Shown piece after piece: positions 1-9,300 of a stretch of 64,000 nt of DNA. The notes under the pieces were generated by a model. It did no database searches. It had not been told where the DNA came from and saw only the letters and a list, made by a program, of their open reading frames with translations. The number at the start of each line of letters is the position of its first letter. Within the stretch, counting starts at the first letter, position 1. Made by a program: the position numbers and the translations under genes. Source of the DNA: Emcibacter sp. SYSU 3D8 (GTDB lineage: Bacteria; Pseudomonadota; Alphaproteobacteria; SMXS01); the NCBI RefSeq assembly GCF_039655875.1, contig NZ_JBBYXK010000002.1:434001-498000 (forward strand), given 5' to 3'.

Positions 1-1
1 G

Positions 2-160
2 GCCGGGCGCGCCTACGCCGCCTATGGCGGCATCTACATCGCCGCCTCGCTGCTGTGGCTGTGGGGAGCCGAGAACGTCCGGCCCGACCGCTGGGACATG
101 ATCGGCGCTGCGCTCGCGATTGCGGGCGCCTGCGTCATCCTGTTCGGGCCGAGAGGCTAA
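2..160 (+). CDS. YnfA/UPF0060 family membrane protein (3' end only)
   Basis: Only the last 52 codons are present; the gene begins before the window. The reading frame from base 2 encodes a hydrophobic segment ([16 protein letters not shown]), a short polar turn containing RPDRWD, and a final hydrophobic helix ending FGPRG. This is the typical C-terminus of the YnfA/UPF0060 family, about 110-residue inner-membrane proteins with four helices related to small multidrug-resistance transporters. The family's substrate is not established. The stop codon at 158-160 overlaps the stop codon of the convergent MarR gene, so there is no space for a terminator between them. Confidence 0.8.
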   Translation, partial: AGRAYAAYGGIYIAASLLWLWGAENVRPDRWDMIGAALAIAGACVILFGPRG

Positions 161-630
161 TACCCCCGGACGCTCTCCAGGGTCTGGCCCAGATCGACCA
201 GCATGCGGGTCCAGCGGTCTTCGCCGACCCGGCTGTTGAAACTTTCCTGGGCCTTGCGCCAAAGCGGCACCGCCTGGCGAATGCGGGCGGCGCCGCCGGC
301 GGTGATCCGAACCGTCTTGCGCCGGCGATCCGGGCCGGCCACCAGGTCGATCAGATTTTCGCGCTGGAGCGGCTGCAGGTTGCGAACGATGGTCGAGGTA
401 TCCATCACCAGTTCGCGCGCCAGCTGGCCGTAGGTCGGATCGCCCAGACGGGCGATCGAGAGCAGCATGACGAACTGGCCCGAGCGCAGGCCGCTGGGCT
501 GCAGCGCCTCGTCAAACATCCGTGACACCGCCCGCGCCGATTTTCGCAGATGGAAGCTGGGGCAAATCACAGCAGCCTGCTCGCACAGGGCGATTTCGTC
601 GGGCGTCAACATATCGTGATTATTCTTCAC
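157..630 (-). CDS. MarR family transcriptional regulator
   Basis: A 157-residue winged-helix regulator of usual MarR length. The N-terminal helix ([20 protein letters not shown]) is the dimerisation helix, followed by [16 protein letters not shown], a helix-turn-helix around residues 65-90 ([19 protein letters not shown]), and the wing with basic residues [10 protein letters not shown] near 100-110. MarR proteins usually bind palindromes as dimers and are released by small phenolic or lipophilic ligands. The listed start is a GTG; an ATG six codons downstream (612) is an equally plausible start because neither has a strong Shine-Dalgarno. The gene is convergent with the YnfA gene. The target is unknown; the TonB receptor just upstream is a possible one but nothing in the sequence proves it. 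Confidence 0.88.
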   Translation of the reverse strand: MKNNHDMLTPDEIALCEQAAVICPSFHLRKSARAVSRMFDEALQPSGLRSGQFVMLLSIARLGDPTYGQLARELVMDTSTIVRNLQPLQRENLIDLVAGPDRRRKTVRITAGGAARIRQAVPLWRKAQESFNSRVGEDRWTRMLVDLGQTLESVRGY

Positions 631-706
631 AAAAGCGTTATCGAAAGGCCAGCCCCTATTATCAACTAATCCGGGATGGTTAAAGCCCGTTAGCGGGCGC
701 CGGCCG

Positions 707-3049
707 TCACCAGCTCACATCTACCTGCATGCCGATGCGGCGCGGCGCGCCATACTGGCTGAACGCCCATCCGAGCTGGTCGAGAAAGGTCGTGCCGGTG
801 GTCCGGAACAGCTTGTTGGTGGCGTTCTTGCAGAACAGGCTGACCCGCACCTGGCTGCCTTCCGGCTCCACGTCCAGCCGCAGATCGAGCAGGCCGAAGC
901 CGTTCTGGGCGAGGCTCGCGGTATTGGCGACGTCCTGATAGGCCTTCGACCGCCAGGTGAAATCGCCGGTCAGCGTCCAGTCCGCGTTGAACCAGTCCAC
1001 CGGCAGGGTGTAGATCGCCGCGATGCCGGCCGAGAAGTCCGGCGACAGCGGGAACCGCTTGTCGGAGAAATCCACGCCGCCGAAATCGAATGCGCGGTAG
1101 CGGGCGACGGACACGCCGAGGGTGCCGCGCAGCCGCAGGCTTTCATGGGCGGTCACGTCCAGCTCGAACTCGCCGCCCCACACATTGGCCTTGGCCGCGT
1201 TGGTGATGAAGGTGGTGACGTTGCCGCCCTCGAAGGTGAAGTCGGTGCGCTGGATGTTGGTGTAGTCGGCATAGAAAATGGTCAGGTTGGCCAGCCCGTT
1301 ACCGTCGAGGAAGGACGCCTTGAACCCGGTTTCCACGCTGAGCACCCGTTCGGGCTTGAACGGCTCGAAGGAAATGTCCGACTTGGCGCGCAGGTTGAAG
1401 CCGCCGCTCTTGAAACCGGTGGACAGCTTGGCAAACAGCAATGTCCGGTCGGTGACCTGCGCGTTGACCCCCGCTTCCCACGTGATGCGCGTGAAACTCT
1501 TGCCGAACTCGCCGCGGCAGCCGCCGGTTGCCAGATCCTGGTTGAACTCGGGCGGCACCAGGCAACCGACCAGCGCGTCCCGGCTGTCGGCGGTCAGTTC
1601 CTTGCGCTCCCAGGTAAAGCGCGCACCGCCGACCAGCGAGAACACGTCGTTCAGCGTCCAGACCGCGTGACCGTAGACACCGGCCGCGCTGTTCACGCCG
1701 CGCCCCGTGGCGGTGAACGGGTTGGTCGGATTGAGAAACGACAGCGCCCGCGCCACATTGTCGGTACGGCCGGCCTCGTGCAGATAGATGGCGCCGACCA
1801 GCCAGTTCACCGCGCCGCCCGGATTGTCGCTGAGAAGCTGGAACTCGGTCGATAGCTGACGCTGCGTGTCGGTCTGCACCGCTTCGCCGATATCGAACAC
1901 CGTGCCGTCGAAATCGAACGAGCTGAACTGTTCCATGTGCCGCCACGCCGAGATGTTCTTCAGGACGAGGCCATCCAGGCGAGCGGTCGTGATCAGCGCC
2001 ACGCCCTGGACGTCGGCGGAGGTACGGCCCGGCTCGCCGGTCAGCACCAGCGGGTTCTGTCCGGTACGGCGCGGGTCGCCGTCGAGCGCCGCCGTGCCCC
2101 ATTGTCCGCCGGTCAGAAACAGATTGATGGCGCAGGCCGAGGCGTTCACCGGGTTGGGATCGGCAAGGCTGCAGCCGGGATCAAGCCCGGCGGGCACGAT
2201 TTCCGACACCTGCACGAGCCGCTGCTGGCCGCGCGAGCGCATGCCGTCGTGAATCAGCAGCACGTCCACATCGTCATTGACCTGCCAGGCGAAACTCGCC
2301 CGCCACGACAGCGTGCGGTCGTCGTCCAGATCGCGGCCCAGGGCCGTGTTCTCGCTGTAGCCGGTCAGGCCCGAACTCTGTGCCACAAAGCGCGCTGCCA
2401 GCTTGTCGGACAGCGGAATATTGACCACGGCCGACACGTCGTGATTGACGCCGTTGCCGCTGCCCGGCTTGTCCGTATACATGCCGATGCCGCCGCTGAG
2501 CCGGCCCTCGAATTCCTGGGTCGGCTTGTTGGCGGTGACGGTGATGGCGCCGCCGGTGGTGTTTCGGCCATAGAGCGTGCCTTGCGGACCGTTCAGCACC
2601 TCGACCCGTTCCACATCGACGAGGTCGAGCAGCGAGGCCGCGCTGCGCGCCACATAGACGCCGTCCAGGTACAGCCCCACGGCCGGATCGACAGTGATCA
2701 GCGTGTCGTTTTGCACCTGCGAGCGCAGCGTAATGCGCGATGCGCGCGACGACACGTTATCGGGGGCGACCAGCAGGTTCGGCGCGATCTCGGAGAGATC
2801 CTCGAGGCTTTCCACACCAAGCCGGCGCATCAGCGCCTCCGGCAACACCGATATGGTGCCCGGAACCGACTGAACCGTTTCCGCGCGTCGGCGGGCGGTC
2901 GTGACAACCTGATCGAGAACCTGGAATTCCGCGCGAGCAAATCCAGCGGCGGGCCCATCAGCCGCCGTTGCCGTTTCAGTCCAGACGCCTGTCGTCAGCA
3001 GGCATACAAGGGCGACGTTCGACCGCTTTAGGGTCGTATGCGTCACCAT
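707..3049 (-). CDS. TonB-dependent outer-membrane receptor
   Basis: A 780-residue TonB-dependent receptor that would import a ligand across the outer membrane using TonB-ExbBD energy. A signal peptide (residues 1-29, ending TETATA) is followed by a TonB-box-like DQVVTTARRRAE stretch, the plug domain (about 50-170, with YLDGVYVARSAASLLDLVDV and VERVEVLNGPQGTLYGRNT, the classical plug motif) and a 22-strand type barrel ending in the C-terminal tryptophan expected of outer-membrane barrels. The start is supported by GGAGG eight bases upstream. It resembles the receptors abundant in sphingomonads and caulobacters rather than characterised siderophore receptors. The substrate cannot be told. It lies 139 bp downstream of the thioesterase gene, on the same strand. 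Confidence 0.93.
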   Translation of the reverse strand: MVTHTTLKRSNVALVCLLTTGVWTETATAADGPAAGFARAEFQVLDQVVTTARRRAETVQSVPGTISVLPEALMRRLGVESLEDLSEIAPNLLVAPDNVSSRASRITLRSQVQNDTLITVDPAVGLYLDGVYVARSAASLLDLVDVERVEVLNGPQGTLYGRNTTGGAITVTANKPTQEFEGRLSGGIGMYTDKPGSGNGVNHDVSAVVNIPLSDKLAARFVAQSSGLTGYSENTALGRDLDDDRTLSWRASFAWQVNDDVDVLLIHDGMRSRGQQRLVQVSEIVPAGLDPGCSLADPNPVNASACAINLFLTGGQWGTAALDGDPRRTGQNPLVLTGEPGRTSADVQGVALITTARLDGLVLKNISAWRHMEQFSSFDFDGTVFDIGEAVQTDTQRQLSTEFQLLSDNPGGAVNWLVGAIYLHEAGRTDNVARALSFLNPTNPFTATGRGVNSAAGVYGHAVWTLNDVFSLVGGARFTWERKELTADSRDALVGCLVPPEFNQDLATGGCRGEFGKSFTRITWEAGVNAQVTDRTLLFAKLSTGFKSGGFNLRAKSDISFEPFKPERVLSVETGFKASFLDGNGLANLTIFYADYTNIQRTDFTFEGGNVTTFITNAAKANVWGGEFELDVTAHESLRLRGTLGVSVARYRAFDFGGVDFSDKRFPLSPDFSAGIAAIYTLPVDWFNADWTLTGDFTWRSKAYQDVANTASLAQNGFGLLDLRLDVEPEGSQVRVSLFCKNATNKLFRTTGTTFLDQLGWAFSQYGAPRRIGMQVDVSW

Positions 3050-3188
3050 ATCATTGGCCTCCGTGCCGGATACTTAACAAACAAACTCAAGCGGCGAGCC
3101 CGACGCACTCCCCCAGCCCATCGGCAGCCCGGGCATGTTAAAACTGACAGGTGCCCGGATACAACACGTGTTTGAAGCAGACAGTGAA

Positions 3189-4007
3189 TTATCCCTTTGG
3201 TGTTTCATTGTGAATCCGCATTATCGCCGACTGGCTGGCGGTCGCCAGCAGGACGCCGTCGTCGCTCCACAGATGCATCCGGCCATGGCCGTAGCCGGCA
3301 TGGACGGCATGCACCTGGATGTCGCACAGCACCCATTCGGTCGGGCGGATCTGGTGTATCCGGATGGTGTTGTCGAGGCTGTTGCCTCCCACCCGGTGGC
3401 CCAGCGCGCCGCTGAAACCCGCCGGCATCTTGTCGGCAATGACCGCCAGCATGGGCGCCGTCATCTCGACCCCTTCCGGAATCCGCGCCCACAGAACCGC
3501 CCGCCCATCGCCCGGCGTGCCGTCGTCATGCATGCCCCAGCGGCCGCGGGCCACCCGCAACTCCACCCGGCTGTCGATGAATCCCTCGCGCTTCGACCAT
3601 CGCGGCACCGGATCGCAATCATCCGGCCGCGCAACGTCCGGCGGCGTCGCCCACTGGCCGGACAGCTCCATGTCGCGCGAACCCAGCGCCGCGTTCACGG
3701 TCAGGATTTCCGTGTCGCCCACATGGCCGACGACGCGCGCCTGGGTGCTGCTCTTGCCCGACACCGGCACGATGACGTCCAGGTCCATGATGCTTGGCGG
3801 CCGCGCATAGGACAGGTACTGGGCGGTTGCCCACACCGCCGGACGGCCGCATGTCTGTTCCATGGCCGAAATCGCCGCGGCGAGGCCGCAGCCGCCGAAC
3901 AGGAAATTGCCAGGAGTCGCCACGGCGTCGACCACCGGCAGGATCCAGCGGTGCGGATTGTGGGTCGGCTTGAGACCCAGAAATTCTTCAGCCGTCTTCT
4001 GTGGCAT
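3189..4007 (-). CDS. Acyl-CoA thioesterase, TesB-like double hotdog
   Basis: A 272-residue thioesterase-family protein predicted to hydrolyse acyl-CoA to free acid and CoA. The N-terminal half carries the hotdog helix segment FGGCGLAAAISAMEQTCGRPAVWATAQYL and the second half repeats a hotdog fold (GGNSLDNTIRIHQIRPTEWVLCDIQVHAVHAGYGHGRMHLWSDDG). This ending, with GxxLW-type 'LWSDDGVLLATASQSA', is typical of TesB-like proteins. The ATG at 4007 is preferred over an upstream in-frame start because GGAG lies eight bases ahead of it. It is divergent from the SDR gene across a 283-bp region. The natural acyl-CoA is unknown. Confidence 0.85.
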   Translation of the reverse strand: MPQKTAEEFLGLKPTHNPHRWILPVVDAVATPGNFLFGGCGLAAAISAMEQTCGRPAVWATAQYLSYARPPSIMDLDVIVPVSGKSSTQARVVGHVGDTEILTVNAALGSRDMELSGQWATPPDVARPDDCDPVPRWSKREGFIDSRVELRVARGRWGMHDDGTPGDGRAVLWARIPEGVEMTAPMLAVIADKMPAGFSGALGHRVGGNSLDNTIRIHQIRPTEWVLCDIQVHAVHAGYGHGRMHLWSDDGVLLATASQSAIMRIHNETPKG

Positions 4008-4290
4008 TACGGTCTCCGGTCGGGAAGGGGTTGGTGTGGGCGGCTGACACCAAAAAATCCAGCGGTATATTTGCACAGCCGGGTGGGACAACCGCACCGC
4101 CGGGCGAAGCAGCCCTTGTTCTTATGTGATTTTCACCCGGCACGAACCGCTCTAGGATCGCCCGGCATCCAGAGCAAACAACGTTCGGCTGAACCCGGAC
4201 CAGAAGCACTGGTACACGAGAATCGATCATCTTCGGGCGCTTCGGTGGAGCCTCATCGTTGCGGGGTGATCTGCAAACAGGGAGGAATTC
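4008..4290. promoter_or_regulatory. Divergent intergenic region, thioesterase / SDR
   Basis: This 283-bp gap separates two divergently transcribed lipid-type genes and must hold promoters for both. I see no credible coding frame in it and no strong dyad or consensus promoter. The only clear signals are the ribosome sites at each end (GGAG before 4007 on the minus strand, GGGAGGAATTC before 4291 on the plus strand). Confidence 0.4.
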
Positions 4291-5115
4291 ATGGCTAGGT
4301 TACAGGGCAAGGTCGCCGTCATCACCGGTGCGGCAAGCGGCATCGGGCTGGGCACGGCGCGGCGGTTTTTCGAAGAAGGGGCGTCGCTGGTTATCGCCGA
4401 CCTGCAGGCCGAGGCCGGGATCGCCGCTGCGGCCGAGTTCGGTGACCGGGCCCGCTTCATCAGCACGGATGTGACCCGCGAAGTCGACGTTGCCGCGGCC
4501 ATCGACCTGGCAATGGCCGAGTTCGGCCAGCTGGACATCATGGTCAACAATGCCGGTATCGTCGGCGCCATCGGTCCCATCTCGAAGACGTCGGTCGAGG
4601 CGTGGGACACCACCATCGCCATTCTGCTGCGCGGCGTGTTCCTCGGGATCAAGCACGCGGCACGCGTCATGCAGCCCCGCAATAGCGGCGTGATCCTGTC
4701 ACTGTCGAGCACCGCCGGCATCCTGGGCGGGCTGGGTCCCCACGCCTACACCGCCGCCAAACACGCTGTGGTCGGCCTGACGAAGTCGGCGGCATCGGAA
4801 TTGGCGTCCTCGGGCATCCGGGTCAACGCCGTGGCGCCGGCCGGTACGGTCACGCCAATGACGGCAAGCGCAGTAACCGGCAATGTCGATGACGAGGAGA
4901 AGACCGCCGCCGCGTTCAAGGCATCCTCGCCGCTGGGCATCGCGGCGTATCCGATCGATATCGCCAATGCGCTGCTGTATCTGGCGAGCGACGAGGCCCG
5001 CTACGTGACGGGCCAGACACTGGCGGTAGACGCCGGCGCGACGACCGCCGTCGGCAATGGCGCATTCCATCAGCAGGAGCCGACCATCCTGCGCGAGGCT
5101 GGCAAGCGCGGATAG
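4291..5115 (+). CDS. SDR family NAD(P)-dependent oxidoreductase
   Basis: A 274-residue classical short-chain dehydrogenase/reductase. Visible motifs in order: the nucleotide-binding GAASGIGLG near residue 13-21, an acidic residue after strand beta2 (VIADLQ, favouring NAD), the structural NNAG near 88, the catalytic serine in LSLSSTAG and the catalytic YTAAK (Tyr about 152, Lys about 156). A GGGAGGAATTC ribosome site precedes the ATG. The position-specific substrate loop is not diagnostic; family members of this size oxidise secondary alcohols, including steroid or acyl-CoA derived ones. It is the only gene of its transcript, since the next gene is convergent. Confidence 0.9.
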   Translation: MARLQGKVAVITGAASGIGLGTARRFFEEGASLVIADLQAEAGIAAAAEFGDRARFISTDVTREVDVAAAIDLAMAEFGQLDIMVNNAGIVGAIGPISKTSVEAWDTTIAILLRGVFLGIKHAARVMQPRNSGVILSLSSTAGILGGLGPHAYTAAKHAVVGLTKSAASELASSGIRVNAVAPAGTVTPMTASAVTGNVDDEEKTAAAFKASSPLGIAAYPIDIANALLYLASDEARYVTGQTLAVDAGATTAVGNGAFHQQEPTILREAGKRG

Positions 5116-5171
5116 CCTCGGCCTGATCGGCGCTGGCGTCTCCGTGAAAGCCGGAATGCCGGCGCCGGCCG

Positions 5172-6251
5172 CTAATCCATGCCCTCGACCGGCAATCGCT
5201 GGGTACGCCAGCGCAACATGCCGCCGGCCAGGTTGGCGACCTTGCCGAAGCCTTCCTTGTCGAGCATGACGGCCGCCTGGGCCGACCGGGCGCCGGAGCG
5301 GCACACCGTGACGACAGGCCGTGTCTTGTCGAGCGTGGCGGCCTGTTGCTTCAGTTCCCCCAGCGGCATCAGCACGGCGCCCTCGACATGCCCCAGGATG
5401 CCGTTGAATTCATCGGGCTCGCGCACATCGACGATCTGCACCTGGGCGTAATGCTCCTCGAGCCATTCGGGCTGCAACTCCCACAGACCCGCATAGGTAT
5501 AGGTCAGCGGCGCCCAGTCCGGCTCGGCGACACTGGGATCCACCGGCGCGGATGATTCGGGCTCGCCGCACCGCAGATTGGCGGGCACGGCGATATCAAT
5601 CTTGTTCGGGTGGGCAAGTCCCAGGTTACGCATGTAGCCGGCAAAGTCGTCCTCGCCGATGTCCTCACCCAGGCGCGGGTTGAACAGCTTCTCTTCGGCT
5701 ACGCTGGTAACCGTCGAGCCCTTGTAGTCGTGTGCCGGATAGAGCAGGCATTCATCGGGCAGGCGAAATATCCGGTCATGCACCGAGCGGTACATGGCGG
5801 CAGGATCGCCCTGCTGGAAGTCGGTCCGGCCGCAGCCCCTGATGAGCAGGCAGTCACCGGTAAACGCCATCGAATTGTCGTCCAGCACAAAGGTGGAACA
5901 GCCACCGGTGTGGCCGGGCGTTGCCATCACCCTCAGGTGGCGGCCACCGAATTCAAGGCGATCGCCGTCGCCGAACATTATGTCGGCACCTTGCGCCCCC
6001 GATCGCGCCGACATGGCGATCTGGCTGCCGAGTCGGCGCCGGAGCATCCACGCGCCGGTCACGTGGTCCGCGTGCACATGGGTTTCCAGGGTCAGCCGCA
6101 GCCTGAGTCCCAATTCCTCGATCAGCGCCACCTCCCGGCGGACCTGCTCGAACACCGGATCGATCAGAACCGCGTCGCGACTTCGGGAATCGGCCAGCAG
6201 ATAGCTGTAGGTCGATGATTGCGGATCGAATAGCTGCCGGAATATCAGCAT
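5172..6251 (-). CDS. Persulfide dioxygenase (ETHE1-like) fused to rhodanese
   Basis: A 359-residue two-domain protein. Residues 1-240 are a metallo-beta-lactamase fold of ETHE1 type: THVHADHVTG supplies metal-binding His/Asp, ATPGHTGGC the next His, and GDCLLIRGCGRTDFQ is the conserved ETHE1 signature; a later His lies in PAHDYKG. Residues 255-359 are a single rhodanese domain with the active-site loop VCRSGARS (Cys about 317). In known proteins of this architecture the dioxygenase oxidises glutathione persulfide to sulfite and the rhodanese moves sulfane sulfur to or from thiosulfate. It therefore probably works in sulfide detoxification. No sulfide:quinone oxidoreductase or CstR-type regulator is adjacent. 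Confidence 0.88.
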   Translation of the reverse strand: MLIFRQLFDPQSSTYSYLLADSRSRDAVLIDPVFEQVRREVALIEELGLRLRLTLETHVHADHVTGAWMLRRRLGSQIAMSARSGAQGADIMFGDGDRLEFGGRHLRVMATPGHTGGCSTFVLDDNSMAFTGDCLLIRGCGRTDFQQGDPAAMYRSVHDRIFRLPDECLLYPAHDYKGSTVTSVAEEKLFNPRLGEDIGEDDFAGYMRNLGLAHPNKIDIAVPANLRCGEPESSAPVDPSVAEPDWAPLTYTYAGLWELQPEWLEEHYAQVQIVDVREPDEFNGILGHVEGAVLMPLGELKQQAATLDKTRPVVTVCRSGARSAQAAVMLDKEGFGKVANLAGGMLRWRTQRLPVEGMD

Positions 6252-6294
6252 GGCGGTTCCCCTGGAGCATTTGTCCCAGTGTAGCGCAAATGCG

Positions 6295-6322
6295 AAGGGC
6301 CGGAACTTGCGTTCCGGCCCTT
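6295..6322 (-). terminator. Hairpin downstream of giant repeat gene 1
   Basis: A perfect 12-bp inverted repeat (AAGGGCCGGAAC, loop TTGC, then its complement) lies 25 bp beyond the stop codon of the 1773-aa repeat protein. It is very GC-rich and could stop or stabilise that transcript. No uridine run follows in the minus direction, so classical intrinsic termination is not certain. Confidence 0.55.
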
Positions 6323-6346
6323 GCGGGTTTCTCGCTGCAGCGGCGA

Positions 6347-9300
6347 TCAGTTGCCGGTGATGCTGCTGGTGGCGCTGTTGCCGATGGAGGTCGAGCCGAC
6401 CTGGTTGCCGCGCACCGTGAACGAGCTTCCGGTGCTGACGGCGTTGCCCAACGCAACCGTGTTGCCGATGCCGATGGACACATCGTTGACCGACGACGAG
6501 ATCGTGGCGCCCGACGTGGTCTGCAGGTTGGCCACCGTCGCGCTCGGATGCTGGAACGTACCGGTGTTCAGCACCAGGCTGTTGACCGCCCGGTTGCCCG
6601 TGGTGGTCGCCTCGACGATGTTGTCGTTGACGCTGAGCGCACTGTCGACCACACCGGTCAGGCCGGAGAAGTCGTCGATGGCAATCGTCACATTGTCGAT
6701 GTCCGTGTTCACCGTTGCGGCGTCCAGGCTCTGCCAGTTGAGAACGGCGTAGTCACTGTCGCTGACCACGATCGGCCGCACACCGGCCGGGTCGATGGTG
6801 ACGCCCGCACCCGAGGATTCCTGCAGGGTCGAGCCCGCCGTGGTCGACAGGGCGTTGAGCGCCGTGTTGCCGGTGGCGGAACCCAGCACTTCGTTCTCGT
6901 TGATCGTGACCGAGCTGTTGACGGCGCCGGTATCGGCGTCGTTGTGGCTGATGATCACCATGTCGATATCGTTTACGTCGGTATCGATGGTGCCGCCATT
7001 GATGTCCTGGCGGTTCAGCACGTTCGCCGTGGCGTCGCTGGCGGCGCCTGCATTGAGCACCAGGATGTTCGAGGAGCTGAAGCCCGTGCTGGTGCCGCTC
7101 ACGACATTCTGGTTCATCACGGCAGCATCGCCGTCCAGTTCCGATTCGATGTCGATGAGCAAGGAGCCGTCCTCGACATCAACATCGATTGCCTGGGCGC
7201 CGGTCTGGAAGTTCAGGATGTTGAAGTCGGCGTTGAGCGTGAGTGGATTGGTGGCCGACAGGTCGCCGACAACCGGGGCCGGTGCGCCAACCGCGCCGGT
7301 GATCGCCGCCCCTGCATAGATGTCGATCCGGTTGGAAGCCGAACCGCCGATGCCCTGGCCCAGCATGTTGTTGCCAGAGATGCTGACCGCGACCGCGTCG
7401 GTGCTGGCGATGCTGTTGATGTTGGCCTCAAGCGTCATGTCTTCCGTATCGACCTCGACGCTGCTGCCGTCCGTCAGGACCTGCTGCGAAATGACCGAGG
7501 CGGAGGCGCCGTCCAGATTGGCGAGGTTGCCGTTGTCGACAACAACAAGCTGGCCGCCTGAGTCGAGGCCATAGCCCGCGCCAATGCCCAGCCGGTTGGT
7601 GGCGCTATGGATGACCGCCTGACCGAGCAGCAGATTGTTGTCGATGGACACGGTGCCGCTATCGACCGTGTCGAAGAAGGCCGACAGGTTGGTGTTGTCC
7701 ACCTCGGCAATCACATCCTCGGTCTCGATACCGCCGATGGCGGGACCCTGGACGTTGAGGATGCTGGCATCCGAGGCCACGGTCACGTCGAATGCGCCCG
7801 TGGGATCGATGGTGGCGGCAGGCGCCGCACCGCCCGAGCCGCTGAATACGTTGGTCCCGTCGAGAACCAGCTGGTTGGTGGCGCGGTTGGAGCTAGCCAG
7901 GGCGGCGATCGCGTTGCCGTCGACGCTGGCATGGCTGTCGGTGGTGACCGATGTGCCGACCGGGTCACCGCGCACGATGAGCGAATTGCCATCCTGCGAC
8001 GCGGTCACGACCAGGTTACCCGGACCAGGCGTCTGGACATTGGCGACAAAGGCAGATGCGTTGTTGGTGACGAAGTCCACCGCCGCGGCATTGCTGGCTT
8101 CATTGCTGCGTGCCTCGGAAAGCAGGGTGTTTCCGCTCACCGAAATGGTCGAGGCGTCGATCGTGCCGGGGCCTTCCGCGTCGGCGATCAGGCTCATGCT
8201 CTGACCGATGGCGGTCACGTCATAGCCATTGATCTGATAGGACGCGATACCGAACGCCAGATCGTCCGCCGCCACACTGCCGCCGGGGGCGCCGCTGAGC
8301 GCCTTGACCTGAGGCGTGCCGGCAACGGCCTCCTCATAGGTGGTGCCACTGACGGCGAGGGTGTTGATGCCGTTGTTGACGCGGGCCACCGACCGGATGT
8401 CGTTCCCGTCCACCGTCAGCGTGATGCCGTCTGCGGCGTTATCCACATCGGCCACGCTGGCGAGGATATCGACGCCCTGGATCTGCGCCTGAACCACGCC
8501 GACAGCGCCCGCCTGGTCGGCGTCGCTGGAACGCTGGGCGTTGCCGATGATGCCAAGCGGCGCATTACCGGCGCCGCCGCCGATGAGAGCATCGTCCAGG
8601 TCGAACGAACCCACATCGAGGGTCATCGAGTTCCTGGCTTCATTGGCGAGCGATTGCGCCTTGATGCTGTTGGCGTCGGCCGTCACCGTGCTGTTCTCGA
8701 TGGAGCCATCATTGGTGCCGGCGGTCACCTGGATATCCGTATCGTCGATAAGCACGGACAGGCCGTTGCCCATCAGGCCATTGAAATCCTGATCGTTGAG
8801 CAGGCCCGTCTCGGCCCGCATCACGCTCTTGTCCGCGCCGATGTTGATCGAATTGATGTCTGCGCCTGCGATGATGCCGGTGACTTCCTGCGTCTGGGCG
8901 CTGATCTCGACAGCGTTCGTGCTGTTATTGATCCGGGCAGACCCGAGGATGCTGTTGCTGTTGGCCTCGGCATTCAGGTCGCTGATCGTGGTGGCGCCAG
9001 CCTGAACGTCGACAAGGATGTCGCCGGTAACGCTGACTTCCACCGAACCGGAACCGTTGAACTGGTCTTCCTCGTCCCACAGGGTCTGGGTGTTGACCAG
9101 CGTGCTGTTAGCGTCGAGCGTCACGGCGCCGACATCGATCAGGTTGTTGCTGGTATTGAGTGCAACCGAGCCCTCGATGGCATTCTGGCTGGCCGAGACA
9201 TCGACCTTGCTGAGCGTCGCGCCGGCATCGGTGGACCCGATCGCCACATCGACGAAATTGCCGATGACGGTGGCCGTGATCGGGTTGCCCTCCGAATCCT

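Noticed and set aside
3129-3158. CCGGGCA/TGCCCGG inverted repeat between the TonB receptor and thioesterase genes
   Set aside because: The arms are only seven bases with a 16-base loop and no uridine tract, so it is too weak to call terminator or operator.
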